DNA of 64,000 nt from the NCBI RefSeq assembly GCF_016482685.1, contig NZ_JACYHF010000016.1, positions 62,001 to 126,000 of the forward strand, written 5' to 3'. The notes under the pieces were generated by a model, which worked only from the letters and a program-made list of their open reading frames with translations, did not search any database and had not been told where the DNA came from. Numbering within the stretch: position 1 is the first letter of the stretch; each line of letters starts with the position of its first letter. This document shows, piece after piece, positions 16,159-24,888 of this stretch. Position numbers and translations under genes: made by a program. This DNA is from Streptomyces sp. DSM 110735 (lineage in GTDB: Bacteria; Actinomycetota; Actinomycetes; Streptomycetales; Streptomycetaceae).

Positions 16159-17676
16159 ATGGCATCGGAACCACCCCTGCTCAGCATGACCGGCATCACC
16201 AAGGCGTTCCCCGGAGTCCGGGCGCTCGACGGCGTCGACCTCGACGTGCAGGAGGGCGAGGTCCACTGCCTGCTCGGCCAGAACGGCGCCGGAAAGTCCA
16301 CCCTCATCAAGGTCCTGGCCGGAGCCCACCAGCCCGACACCGGCGTCATCCGCTGGCGCGGCGACCCCGTCGTCCTCCGCTCCCCGATGGCCGCCATGCG
16401 CCTCGGCATCGCGACCATCTACCAGGAACTCGACCTGGTGGAGCACCTGTCGGTCGCGGAGAATGTCCACCTCGGCCACGAACCCACCACCGCCGGATTC
16501 GTCGTACGGGGCTGCACTGCCCGCGCGAACACCGCCGCGCTGCTGCGCCGACTCGGGCATCCCGAGATCGAACCGGCGCGCCTGGTGGGGGAGTTGTCCG
16601 CCGCGCAGCAGCAGATCGTGTCCATGGCGCGGGCGTTGTCCCACGACGTACGGCTCATCGTGATGGACGAACCGTCCGCCGCGCTCGACCCCGACGAGGT
16701 GGACAACCTCTTCCGCGTGGTCGCCGGACTCACCGCCGAGGGCGTCGCCGTCGTCCACATCTCGCACCGCCTGGACGAGATCCGCCGGATCGGTGACCGG
16801 GTGACCGTGCTGAAGGACGGCCGGGCCGTGGCACGCGGGCTGCCCGCGAAGACGACCCCGACCCGCGAGGTCGTCACCCTGATGACGGGACGCGACGTCG
16901 AGTACGTCTTCCCCGACCGTCCCACCGAACCCCCTTCCGGAGAACCGCTGTTGGAGGTCCGTGGGCTCTCCCGCAGCGGTGAGTTCGCGCCGTTCGACCT
17001 CGACGTACGCCCGGGCGAGATCGTCGGGATCGCCGGGCTCGTCGGCTCCGGGCGGTCCGAGATCCTGGAGACCGTCTACGGCGCCCGCAAGCCCGACACC
17101 GGCCAGGTCCTGGTCGGCGGACGCCCGGTGCGCCCCGGCAGCGTGCGCGCCGCCGTACGCGCGGGCATCGGACTCGCCCCCGAGGAACGCAAGGCGCAGG
17201 CCCTGCTCATGCTGGAGTCCGTCACCCGCAACGTCTCGGTGTCCTCGCTCTCCCGGTTCGCGCGCGGCGGCTGGATCGACCGCAACGCCGAGCGCGGTGC
17301 CGCGCGCGCCGCGACCCGCGAACTCTCCCTGCGCCCCGACAACCCCGCCGTCCCCGTACGCACCCTCTCCGGCGGCAACCAGCAGAAGGCGGTCCTCGCC
17401 CGCTGGCTGCTGCGCGGCTGCCGGGTGCTGCTCCTCGACGAGCCGACCCGGGGCGTCGACGTCGGCGCCCGCGCCGAGCTGTACGCCGTGGTGCGCAGGC
17501 TCGCCGACGAGGGTCTCGCCGTCCTGCTCGTCTCCAGCGAGGTCCCCGAGGTGCTCGGGCTCGCCGACCGCGTCCTGGTGCTGCGCGAGGGCCGCGTCGT
17601 TCACACGGCGCCCGCCCGCGAACTGGACGAGCACCGTGTCCTCGACCTCGTCATGGAAGGAAGCCCGGCGTCATGA
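16159..17676 (+). CDS. Sugar ABC transporter ATP-binding protein (RbsA-like)
   Basis: A 505-residue double ATPase of the ribose/xylose type. The first half has the Walker A GQNGAGKST, a degenerate signature LSAAQQQIVSMARAL and Walker B LIVMDEPSAALD. The second half has a degenerate P-loop region (GLVGSGRSE) as is normal for this family, signature LSGGNQQKAVLARWL and Walker B VLLLDEPTRGVDVG. It starts at ATG 16159 with a GAGGGGAACCCAC site. It overlaps the permease gene by 4 bases (ATGA). It powers import of a monosaccharide or small glycoside. Confidence 0.93.
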   Translation: MASEPPLLSMTGITKAFPGVRALDGVDLDVQEGEVHCLLGQNGAGKSTLIKVLAGAHQPDTGVIRWRGDPVVLRSPMAAMRLGIATIYQELDLVEHLSVAENVHLGHEPTTAGFVVRGCTARANTAALLRRLGHPEIEPARLVGELSAAQQQIVSMARALSHDVRLIVMDEPSAALDPDEVDNLFRVVAGLTAEGVAVVHISHRLDEIRRIGDRVTVLKDGRAVARGLPAKTTPTREVVTLMTGRDVEYVFPDRPTEPPSGEPLLEVRGLSRSGEFAPFDLDVRPGEIVGIAGLVGSGRSEILETVYGARKPDTGQVLVGGRPVRPGSVRAAVRAGIGLAPEERKAQALLMLESVTRNVSVSSLSRFARGGWIDRNAERGAARAATRELSLRPDNPAVPVRTLSGGNQQKAVLARWLLRGCRVLLLDEPTRGVDVGARAELYAVVRRLADEGLAVLLVSSEVPEVLGLADRVLVLREGRVVHTAPARELDEHRVLDLVMEGSPAS

Positions 17677-18692
17677 CGCAGCCCGCCTCCCCGCCCCGGT
17701 ACGGCACCGGCAAGGTGCCCACCGCCGCCCCGCCCCCCGCCTGGCGCGCGCTCGCGGGTCGCGCCGACGTCCGCACCCTCTCCCTGCTCGGGGTCCTCGC
17801 CGCTCTGATCGTGATCGGCGGAGTCACCAAGCCGGACGAGTTCCTTGACACCCGCAACCTCCAACTCGTCCTCACCCAGGCGTCGGTGATCGGTGTCGTC
17901 ACCGTCGGCATGACCTTCGTCATCACCTCCGGCGGCATCGACCTGTCCGTCGGCGCGATCGTCGCCCTCGCCTCGGTGTGGGCGACCACGGTGGCGACCC
18001 AGGACTTCGGGTTCGCGGGCATCCTCTTCACCGCAGTGATCGTCGGCGTGGGCTGCGGACTCGTCAACGGCCTGCTCGTCGCCTACGGCGGCATGGTCCC
18101 GTTCATCGCCACGCTCGCCATGCTGGCCTCGGCGCGCGGACTGGCCCTCCAGATCACCGGTGGGCGCACGCAGATCGTCACCGTCGACTCCGTCCTGGGT
18201 CTCGGCGAGCGCGACGCCTACGTCCTCGGCATCCCTCCGCTGGTCCTGGTCTTCGCCGTCGTCACCGTCATCGGCTGGCTGGTGCTCAACCGCACCACCT
18301 TCGGCCGCCGTACGGTCGCCGTCGGCGGCAACGCCGAAGCCGCCCGGCTCGCCGGGATCGACGTACGCCGCCAGCGCCTCTACCTCTATCTGCTGTCCGG
18401 GCTGTGCTGCGGGATCGCCGCCTTCCTGCTGATCATCCTGTCCGGCTCCGGCCAGAACACCAACGGCAACCTCTACGAACTGGACGCCATCGCCGCCGCG
18501 ATCATCGGCGGCACGCTGCTCACCGGGGGACGCGGCACCATCACCGGCTCCGTGCTCGGCGTCCTGATCTTCACCACGATCACCGACATCTTCGCCCTGA
18601 ACAACCTCCAGAGCGACGTCCAGCAGATCGCCAAGGGCGCGATCATCGTCGCCGCCGTGCTGGTGCAGCGCCGGACCGCGAACACGACCTGA
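17673..18692 (+). CDS. Sugar ABC transporter permease (RbsC-like)
   Basis: A 339-residue membrane protein with 8-10 TM segments after a 40-residue cytoplasmic N terminus. BPD_transp_2 family landmarks are 'VGMTFVITSGGIDLSVGAIV', 'NGLLVAYGGMVPFIATLAML', 'FGRRTVAVGGNAEAARLAGI' and 'GGRGTITGSVLGVLIF'. It is coupled to the ATPase and is followed after 147 bp by the binding protein. Confidence 0.93.
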   Translation: MTQPASPPRYGTGKVPTAAPPPAWRALAGRADVRTLSLLGVLAALIVIGGVTKPDEFLDTRNLQLVLTQASVIGVVTVGMTFVITSGGIDLSVGAIVALASVWATTVATQDFGFAGILFTAVIVGVGCGLVNGLLVAYGGMVPFIATLAMLASARGLALQITGGRTQIVTVDSVLGLGERDAYVLGIPPLVLVFAVVTVIGWLVLNRTTFGRRTVAVGGNAEAARLAGIDVRRQRLYLYLLSGLCCGIAAFLLIILSGSGQNTNGNLYELDAIAAAIIGGTLLTGGRGTITGSVLGVLIFTTITDIFALNNLQSDVQQIAKGAIIVAAVLVQRRTANTT

Positions 18693-18715
18693 GCGCGTCC
18701 GCGCCCTCGACACGA

Positions 18716-18800
18716 GCAGAACCGGGCAGCACCGAGCAGACCTGAGCACCACCGAGCAGCACCGAGCAGACCTGAGCAGCACCGAGCAGACCGAGACACG
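18716..18800. repeat. Short tandem repeat between permease and binding protein
   Basis: About eight tandem copies of a decamer close to GAGCAGCACC / GAGCAGACCT fill the 147-bp spacer. This kind of slippage repeat is unusual inside an operon. It could alter mRNA structure ahead of the highly expressed binding protein (inference). Confidence 0.65.
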
Positions 18801-18839
18801 ACCCGAGCACGCCCGAGCCCCGAGGAAAGGTTCACCGCC

Positions 18840-19880
18840 ATGTCGCACCTCCCCAGTCGCAGAGGACTGCTGTTCGGGAGCGCCGCCGTCTCCGCCGGCG
18901 TCGTGCTCGCGGGGTGTACGAGCAACGAGTCCAAGGACGAGAAGACCGGCGCGGACGACCAGCCGGTCGCCGACGACAAGCCCGGCAAGCGCGTCACCAT
19001 CGGGTTCGCCGGTCCGCAGGCAGACCACGGCTGGCTCAACGCCATCAACGACAACGCCAAGCGGCGAGCCAGGAAGTACGCGGACGTCACCCTGGAGATC
19101 ACCGAGGGCTCCAACGACACCGCCGCGCAGATCGGCCAGATCGAGACCCTGATCAACAAGAAGGTCGACGTGCTGGTGGTGCTGCCCGCCGACGGCAAGG
19201 CGCTCACCCAGGTCGGGCTGAAGGCGATGCGCGCGGGCATCCCGGTCGTCAACCTCGACCGCGTCTTCAACAGCCCCCAGGCGTACCGCTGCTGGATCGG
19301 CGGCGACAACTACGGCATGGGTCTCAACGCCGGGCACTACATCGGCGAGAAACTCAAGGGCAAGGCGAGTGCCCGCGTGGTCGAACTGGCCGGACTCGAC
19401 AACCTGGAGCTGACCCGGCAGCGCACCAAGGGATTCGACGACGCGCTCAAGAACTACCCGAACATCAAGAAGGTCGCCCGTCAGGCCGCCGACTTCACCG
19501 TCGAGTCCGGTCAGGCGAAGATGGCCCAACTCCTCCAGGCGCAGTCGAAGTTCGACGCCCTGTGGAACCATGACGACGACCAGGGCGTGGGCGCGCTGCG
19601 CGCCATCGAGCAGGCCGGACGCGACGACTTCCTGATGGTCGGCGGCGCCGGGGCGCTCGCCGCGTTCCAGGCGATCAAGCGCGGCGACAGCGTGCTCAAG
19701 GCGACCGTCCTCTACCCGCCGACGATGGCCGCCTCCGCGATCGACCTCGCCCGCGCCCTCGGCCAGAGCAAGGGCATCGGCGGCCTCGCCGAGTTCGAGA
19801 TCCCCGCCTCGATCACCCTCTACTCGGCCGTCGTGGACAAGGACAACGTCGACCAGTACATGCCCACCGGCTTCCGGTGA
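18840..19880 (+). CDS. Sugar ABC substrate-binding lipoprotein (RbsB-like)
   Basis: A 346-residue periplasmic-binding-type-1 protein anchored as a lipoprotein. It starts MSHLPSRRGLLFGSAA (Tat-like twin Arg) and has a lipobox LAGC at about residues 24-27. The body matches the ribose/galactose-binding group: 'VTIGFAGPQADHGWLNAIND', 'QIETLINKKVDVLVVLPADG', 'GIPVVNLDRVF' and 'VVELAGLDNLELTRQRTKGF'. It starts at ATG 18840 after GAGGAAAGG. It pairs with the two preceding genes. Confidence 0.92.
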   Translation: MSHLPSRRGLLFGSAAVSAGVVLAGCTSNESKDEKTGADDQPVADDKPGKRVTIGFAGPQADHGWLNAINDNAKRRARKYADVTLEITEGSNDTAAQIGQIETLINKKVDVLVVLPADGKALTQVGLKAMRAGIPVVNLDRVFNSPQAYRCWIGGDNYGMGLNAGHYIGEKLKGKASARVVELAGLDNLELTRQRTKGFDDALKNYPNIKKVARQAADFTVESGQAKMAQLLQAQSKFDALWNHDDDQGVGALRAIEQAGRDDFLMVGGAGALAAFQAIKRGDSVLKATVLYPPTMAASAIDLARALGQSKGIGGLAEFEIPASITLYSAVVDKDNVDQYMPTGFR

Positions 19881-19942
19881 CCGGGCCCTTGCCGCACCCG
19901 CACGGCACCACCCCGTACGAGGACGAGGAGAGGACCCACCGC

Positions 19943-21277
19943 ATGGCACAGCCGCAGCAGTCAGCAGGGGAGCGGACCGGCGCGGACCGGCCGGACGGGG
20001 ACGAGGGGCGCCCGGACGGGGACGAGAGCCGCTCAGACGGGGAAGCCGATCGCGTGGCGGGGCAGGAGGCTCGCCCCGCCGGGGACGGTGACCGCCCGGC
20101 GGATGGGAAACCGCCGCTGCGCGTCGGCATGGTCGGCTACGCCTTCATGGGCGCCGCCCACTCCCAGGGCTGGCGCACCGCGGGCCGCGTCTTCGACCTG
20201 CCTCGCCGCCCGGTCCTGTCCGTGCTCTGCGGCCGCGACGGCGCCGCCGCCCGCGCCGCCGCCGACCGGCACGGCTGGGCCGCCACCGAGACCGACTGGC
20301 GTGCCCTGATCGCCCGCGACGACGTCGACCTGGTCGACATCTGCACCCCCGGCGACAGCCACGCCGAGATCGCGGTCGCCGCCCTCGCCGCGGGCAAGCA
20401 CGTGCTGTGTGAGAAGCCTCTCGCCAACACCGTCGAGGAGGCGGAGGCGATGGCCCGCGCGGCTGAAGAGGCGTACGAACGAGGTCAGTTGGCGATGGTC
20501 GGCTTCAATTACCGGCGCGTTCCCGCTGTCGCCCTCGCCCGGCGGATGATCACCGAGGGACGGCTCGGCACCCTGCGCCACGTCCGGGTGGCGTACCTCC
20601 AGGACTGGCTGGTGGACCCGGAGTTCCCGCTGACCTGGCGGCTGCGCAAGGAGGCTGCCGGGTCGGGCGCGCTCGGTGATCTGGGCGCGCACATCGTCGA
20701 CGTCGCCCAGTATCTGGCGGGGGAGACGCTCTCCGGGGTCTCCGCCCTCACCGAGACGTTCGTACGACAGCGCCCCCTGCCGAGCGCGCCCACCAGTGGT
20801 CTGGCGGCGGTCACCGCCGCCGGTACCGGCCAGGTCACCGTGGACGACGCCGCCGTGTTCACCGCCCGCTTTCCCTCCGGTGCCCTCGCCTCCTTCGAGG
20901 CGACCCGCTACGCCACCGGTCGCAAGAACGCCCTGCGCCTCGAACTCAACGGCGAACGCGGCTCGTTGGCCTTCGACCTGGAACGGCTCAACGAACTCCA
21001 GTATCACGACGCCACCGAGGGCGCCGCGCACGCGGGCTTCCGCCGCATCCTCGTCACCGAGCCCGACCACCCCTATCTGGACGCCTGGTGGCCGCCGGGG
21101 CACGGACTCGGCTACGAGCACACCTTCGTCCACCAGGTCCGCGACCTCGTGCACGCCATCGCCGAGGGCCGCAGGCCACAGCCGTCCTTCGCCGACGGAC
21201 TCCAGGTGCAGCGCGTCCTGGCCGCCGTCGAGGAGAGCGCGGCGAAGAACTCCGTCTACACCCCGATCGCGGTCTGA
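19943..21277 (+). CDS. Gfo/Idh/MocA family oxidoreductase
   Basis: An NAD(P)-dependent sugar dehydrogenase of about 444 residues. After an unusual acidic low-complexity N-terminal stretch of about 55 residues (PDGDEGRPDGDESRSDG), the Rossmann motif 'LRVGMVGYAFMGAAHSQGW' begins, with 'DDVDLVDICTPGDSHAEIA' and the catalytic 'GKHVLCEKPLAN' (EKP). 'SGALGDLGAHIVDVAQYL' supplies the second catalytic site with Asp/His. Relatives oxidise a ring hydroxyl, often C3, of a sugar or glycoside. I place the start at ATG 19943 (GAGGAGAGG upstream) rather than 19877, which only overlaps the previous stop. Confidence 0.88.
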   Translation: MAQPQQSAGERTGADRPDGDEGRPDGDESRSDGEADRVAGQEARPAGDGDRPADGKPPLRVGMVGYAFMGAAHSQGWRTAGRVFDLPRRPVLSVLCGRDGAAARAAADRHGWAATETDWRALIARDDVDLVDICTPGDSHAEIAVAALAAGKHVLCEKPLANTVEEAEAMARAAEEAYERGQLAMVGFNYRRVPAVALARRMITEGRLGTLRHVRVAYLQDWLVDPEFPLTWRLRKEAAGSGALGDLGAHIVDVAQYLAGETLSGVSALTETFVRQRPLPSAPTSGLAAVTAAGTGQVTVDDAAVFTARFPSGALASFEATRYATGRKNALRLELNGERGSLAFDLERLNELQYHDATEGAAHAGFRRILVTEPDHPYLDAWWPPGHGLGYEHTFVHQVRDLVHAIAEGRRPQPSFADGLQVQRVLAAVEESAAKNSVYTPIAV

Positions 21278-21290
21278 GGAGGGCCCCGCC

Positions 21291-22289
21291 ATGCCCCGCA
21301 CCTTCACCCTGTTCACCGGCCAGTGGGCCGACCTCCCGCTGGAGGAGGTCTGCCGCCTCGCGCGCGACTTCGGTTACGACGGACTCGAACTCGCCTGTTG
21401 GGGGGACCACTTCGAGGTCGACAAGGCACTTGCCGACCCGTCGTACATCGCGTCCCGTCACCAACTCCTCGGCAAGTACGGTCTGAAGTGCTGGGCGATC
21501 TCCAACCACCTGGTCGGACAGGCGGTTTGCGACGCCATCATCGACGAGCGCCACCAGGCGATCCTGCCCGCCCGGATCTGGGGCGACGGCGACGCCGAGG
21601 GTGTACGGAGGCGGGCCGCCGCCGAGATCGCGGACACCGCCCGCGCCGCCGGAGCCTTCGGCGTCGACACCGTGATCGGCTTCACCGGCTCCGCCATCTG
21701 GCACCTCGTCGCCATGTTCCCGCCCGCGTCCGAGGCGATGATCGAGCGCGGCTACCAGGACTTCGCCGAGCGCTGGAACCCCATCCTGGACGTCTTCGAC
21801 GCCGAGGGCGTGCGGTTCGCCCACGAGGTCCACCCGAGCGAGATCGCCTACGACTACTGGACAACTCAGCGCGCCCTGGCGGCAGTCGACCACCGTCCCG
21901 CCTTCGGTCTCAACTTCGACCCCTCCCACTTCGTATGGCAGGACCTCGACCCCGTCGGCTTCCTCTGGGACTTCCGCGACCGGATCTACCACGTCGACTG
22001 CAAGGAGGCCCGCAAGCGCCTCGACGGCCGCAACGGGCGCCTCGGCTCCCACCTGCCCTGGGGCGACCCGCGCCGCGGCTGGGACTTCGTGTCCGCCGGG
22101 CACGGCGACGTGCCCTGGGAGGACGTCTTCCGGATGCTGCGCTCCATCGACTACCGGGGTCCGATCTCCGTCGAGTGGGAGGACGCCGGCATGGACCGGC
22201 TCCAGGGCGCCCCCGAGGCGCTGGCCCGCCTCAAGGCGTACGACTTCGACCCACCGTCGGCCTCGTTCGACGCGGCCTTCGGCAACTGA
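21291..22289 (+). CDS. Sugar phosphate isomerase/epimerase (xylose-isomerase-like TIM barrel)
   Basis: A 332-residue AP_endonuc_2-fold enzyme: 'LARDFGYDGLELACWGDHFE', 'ERWNPILDVFDAEGVRFAHE', a metal Glu in 'HEVHPSEIAYDY', 'GLNFDPSHFVWQDLDPVGFL', 'IYHVDCKEA' and 'PISVEWEDAGMD'. Such proteins are often the partner of a Gfo/Idh/MocA dehydrogenase in keto-sugar isomerisation or eliminative glycoside cleavage. It starts 13 bp after that gene with GAGGAGGG upstream, in the same operon. Confidence 0.88.
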   Translation: MPRTFTLFTGQWADLPLEEVCRLARDFGYDGLELACWGDHFEVDKALADPSYIASRHQLLGKYGLKCWAISNHLVGQAVCDAIIDERHQAILPARIWGDGDAEGVRRRAAAEIADTARAAGAFGVDTVIGFTGSAIWHLVAMFPPASEAMIERGYQDFAERWNPILDVFDAEGVRFAHEVHPSEIAYDYWTTQRALAAVDHRPAFGLNFDPSHFVWQDLDPVGFLWDFRDRIYHVDCKEARKRLDGRNGRLGSHLPWGDPRRGWDFVSAGHGDVPWEDVFRMLRSIDYRGPISVEWEDAGMDRLQGAPEALARLKAYDFDPPSASFDAAFGN

Positions 22290-22316
22290 CCCCACGTTCA
22301 CGGCTATCCGCCCCCA

Positions 22317-22338
22317 CCGGGATGACGGCGCATCCCGG
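22317..22338 (+). terminator. Hairpin between isomerase and secreted GSDH gene
   Basis: CCGGGATG and CATCCCGG form a perfect 8-bp stem around 6 bases, 27 bp after the isomerase stop. There is no T-tract. It could terminate, or attenuate entry into the secreted-enzyme pair. Confidence 0.4.
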
Positions 22339-22383
22339 CGCACCCGCACCCGCCCGTACGACCCGCCCCATCTGGAGGCACAC

Positions 22384-24873
22384 GTGCACGGGAAAGACCG
22401 CCCCACCGGTACCCCCACCCGGCCGCCACGGCTGCGCACCGCCCTGGCCCTGATCGGTGCCGCGCTGCTCATCGGCGCCGCCCCCGCCCTCACCGCACCC
22501 GGCGCCGCCGTCGCCACCCCCGCCGACCGGGGTGGTACGGCCGCCGCCGAGGACTTCCAGCAGGTCGCCCTCGCCCAAGGCGCGGCGGAGGTCGGTGAGC
22601 CCATGAGCCTCGCCGTCCTGCCCGACCGCTCGGTCCTGCACACCTCCCGCGACGGCGAACTCCGCCTGACCGACGCCACCGGCACCACCCGGACCGCGGG
22701 CAAGCTCGCCGTGTACTCCCACGACGAGGAGGGACTCCAAGGCGTCGGGGTGGACCCGCACTTCACCGACAACCGGTTCGTCTACCTCTACTACGCGCCC
22801 CCGCTCGACACCCCGCCAGGCGACGCCCCCGAGACCGGCACCGCCGCCGACTTCGCTCCCTTCGACGGCGTCAACCGGCTCTCCCGCTTCGTCCTGAAGA
22901 CCGACGGCACGCTCGATGCCGCCAGCGAGAAGAAGATCCTGGACGTGCCGACCTCGCGCGGCATCTGCTGCCACGTCGGCGGAGACATCGACTTCGACAA
23001 GGACGGCAACCTCTACCTGTCGACCGGCGACGACTCCAACCCCTTCCAGTCCGACGGCTTCACCCCCATCGACGAACGCGCCGACCGCAACCCGGCGTTC
23101 GACGCCCAGCGCACCGCGGGCAACACCAACGACCTGCGCGGCAAGATCCTGCGCGTCAAGGTGAAGGACGACGGCTCCTACGCGATCCCCGACGGCAACC
23201 TCTTCGCCCCCGGCACCGCGAAGACCCGCCCCGAGATCTACGCCATGGGCTTCCGCAACCCGTTCCGCTTCAGCGTCGACAAGGAGACCGGCGTCCTCTA
23301 CGTCGGTGACTACGGTCCCGACGCCGGTGCCGCCGACCCCGCCCGAGGACCGGGCGGTCAGGTCGAGTTCGCCCGCGTGACCGGTCCCGGCAACTTCGGC
23401 TGGCCGTACTGCACCGGCAAGAACGACGCCTACGTCGACTACGACTTCGCCACCAAGTCCTCCGGCGCCGCCTTCGACTGCGCCGCCCCGAAGAACAACT
23501 CCCCGCACAACACCGGCCTGACCGAGCTGCCCCCGGCACAGCCCGCCTGGATCCCCTACGACGGCGCGTCCGTACCGGAGTTCGGCGACGGCTCCGAGTC
23601 CCCGATGGGCGGACCCGTCTACCACTACGACGCCGCCCTCGACTCCCCGGTGAAGTTCCCCGAGGCGTACGACGGGAACTTCTTCGCCGGTGAGTTCGGC
23701 CGCCGCTGGATCAAGCGCATCGACACCGGCGCCGACGGAGCGGTGCAGTCGATCAACGCCTTCCCCTGGACCGGCACCCAGGTGATGGACATGGCCTTCG
23801 GTCCCGACGGCGCGCTGTACGTCCTCGACTACGGCACCGCCTGGTTCGGCGGCGACGAGAACTCGGCGCTCTACCGCATCGAGAACGCCACCGACGGCCA
23901 CTCGCCCGTCGCCAAGGCCGCCGCCGACAAGACCTCAGGTCAAGCCGCGCTGAAGGTCCGCTTCTCCTCGGCCGGCACCACCGACCAGGACGGCGACACC
24001 CTCACCCACCACTGGGACTTCGGCGACGGCACCAGCTCCACCGCCGCCAACCCCACGCACACCTACCGCAAGAACGGCACCTACACCGCGACCCTGACCG
24101 CCGAGGACCCCTCCGGCCGCACCGGCAGCGCCGCCGTACGCGTCGTCGTCGGCAACACCGCGCCCACCGTGACGCTCCAACTCCCGCAGGACGGGCAGTT
24201 GTTCAGCTTCGGTGACGCTGTACCGTTCACGGTCGAGGTCACCGACCCCGAGGACGGCAGGAACATCGACTGCTCCAAGGTCACCGTCCACTTCATCCTC
24301 GGCCACGACACTCACGGCCACCCGCTGACCTCCGCCCAGGGCTGCACCGGCACCATCCAGACCAGCGCCGACGGCGGTCACGACGAGGACGAGAACATCT
24401 TCGGGGTGTTCGACGCCGAGTACACCGACAACGGAGGCGGCGGCCAGGCGGCGCTCACCTCGCACGACCAGAACGTCGCCCAGCCCCGCCACCGCCAGGC
24501 CGAGCACTACACCGACTCCTCCGGCATCACCCCGCAGTCCAAGGACACCGCCCACGGCGGCAAGACCGTCGGTGACATCCACGACGGCGACTGGATCTCC
24601 TTCACGCCCTACGCGCTCGGCAACGCCAAGAAGATCAGCGCACGCATCTCCTCCGGCGGCGCGGGCGGCACGCTCGAGGTCCGCGCCGGATCGCCCAAGG
24701 GCACGCTGCTCGGCAAGGCGACCGTGCCGGTGACCGGGAGCTGGGAGACCTTCCAGGACGTGAGCGCCGACCTGTCCCGCGCGCCCAAGGTCACGACCAC
24801 GCTCTACCTGGTCTTCAAGGGCGGCACCGGAGCCCTCTTCGACGTGGACGACTTCACCTTCACCACCGGCTGA
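22384..24873 (+). CDS. Secreted glucose/sorbosone dehydrogenase with PKD and carbohydrate-binding-like domains
   Basis: An 829-residue exported protein with a signal peptide to about residue 45. A PQQ-type GSDH beta-propeller (about 55-510) shows 'HDEEGLQGVGVDPHFTDNRF', 'ICCHVGGDIDFDKDGNLYLS', 'RPEIYAMGFRNPFRFSVD' and 'GALYVLDYGTAWF'. A PKD domain (about 520-600) has 'HHWDFGDGTSS' and 'NGTYTATLTAEDPSG'. An Ig-like segment (600-690) and a C-terminal beta-sandwich (about 700-829, 'RQAEHYTDSSGI', 'GDWISFTPYALGNAKKISAR') resemble CBM6/CBM35 modules. It starts at GTG with TGGAGG upstream. It is the paralogue of the dehydrogenase half of the gene at 10818-13295, with different accessory domains. 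Confidence 0.88.
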   Translation: MHGKDRPTGTPTRPPRLRTALALIGAALLIGAAPALTAPGAAVATPADRGGTAAAEDFQQVALAQGAAEVGEPMSLAVLPDRSVLHTSRDGELRLTDATGTTRTAGKLAVYSHDEEGLQGVGVDPHFTDNRFVYLYYAPPLDTPPGDAPETGTAADFAPFDGVNRLSRFVLKTDGTLDAASEKKILDVPTSRGICCHVGGDIDFDKDGNLYLSTGDDSNPFQSDGFTPIDERADRNPAFDAQRTAGNTNDLRGKILRVKVKDDGSYAIPDGNLFAPGTAKTRPEIYAMGFRNPFRFSVDKETGVLYVGDYGPDAGAADPARGPGGQVEFARVTGPGNFGWPYCTGKNDAYVDYDFATKSSGAAFDCAAPKNNSPHNTGLTELPPAQPAWIPYDGASVPEFGDGSESPMGGPVYHYDAALDSPVKFPEAYDGNFFAGEFGRRWIKRIDTGADGAVQSINAFPWTGTQVMDMAFGPDGALYVLDYGTAWFGGDENSALYRIENATDGHSPVAKAAADKTSGQAALKVRFSSAGTTDQDGDTLTHHWDFGDGTSSTAANPTHTYRKNGTYTATLTAEDPSGRTGSAAVRVVVGNTAPTVTLQLPQDGQLFSFGDAVPFTVEVTDPEDGRNIDCSKVTVHFILGHDTHGHPLTSAQGCTGTIQTSADGGHDEDENIFGVFDAEYTDNGGGGQAALTSHDQNVAQPRHRQAEHYTDSSGITPQSKDTAHGGKTVGDIHDGDWISFTPYALGNAKKISARISSGGAGGTLEVRAGSPKGTLLGKATVPVTGSWETFQDVSADLSRAPKVTTTLYLVFKGGTGALFDVDDFTFTTG

Positions 24874-24888
24874 GCGGAGGGCACCCCC

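Noticed and set aside
15839..18839. CRISPR-like repeats
   Set aside because: The repeat tracts at 15880-16135 and 18716-18800 are short, degenerate and without unique spacers; no cas genes are nearby.
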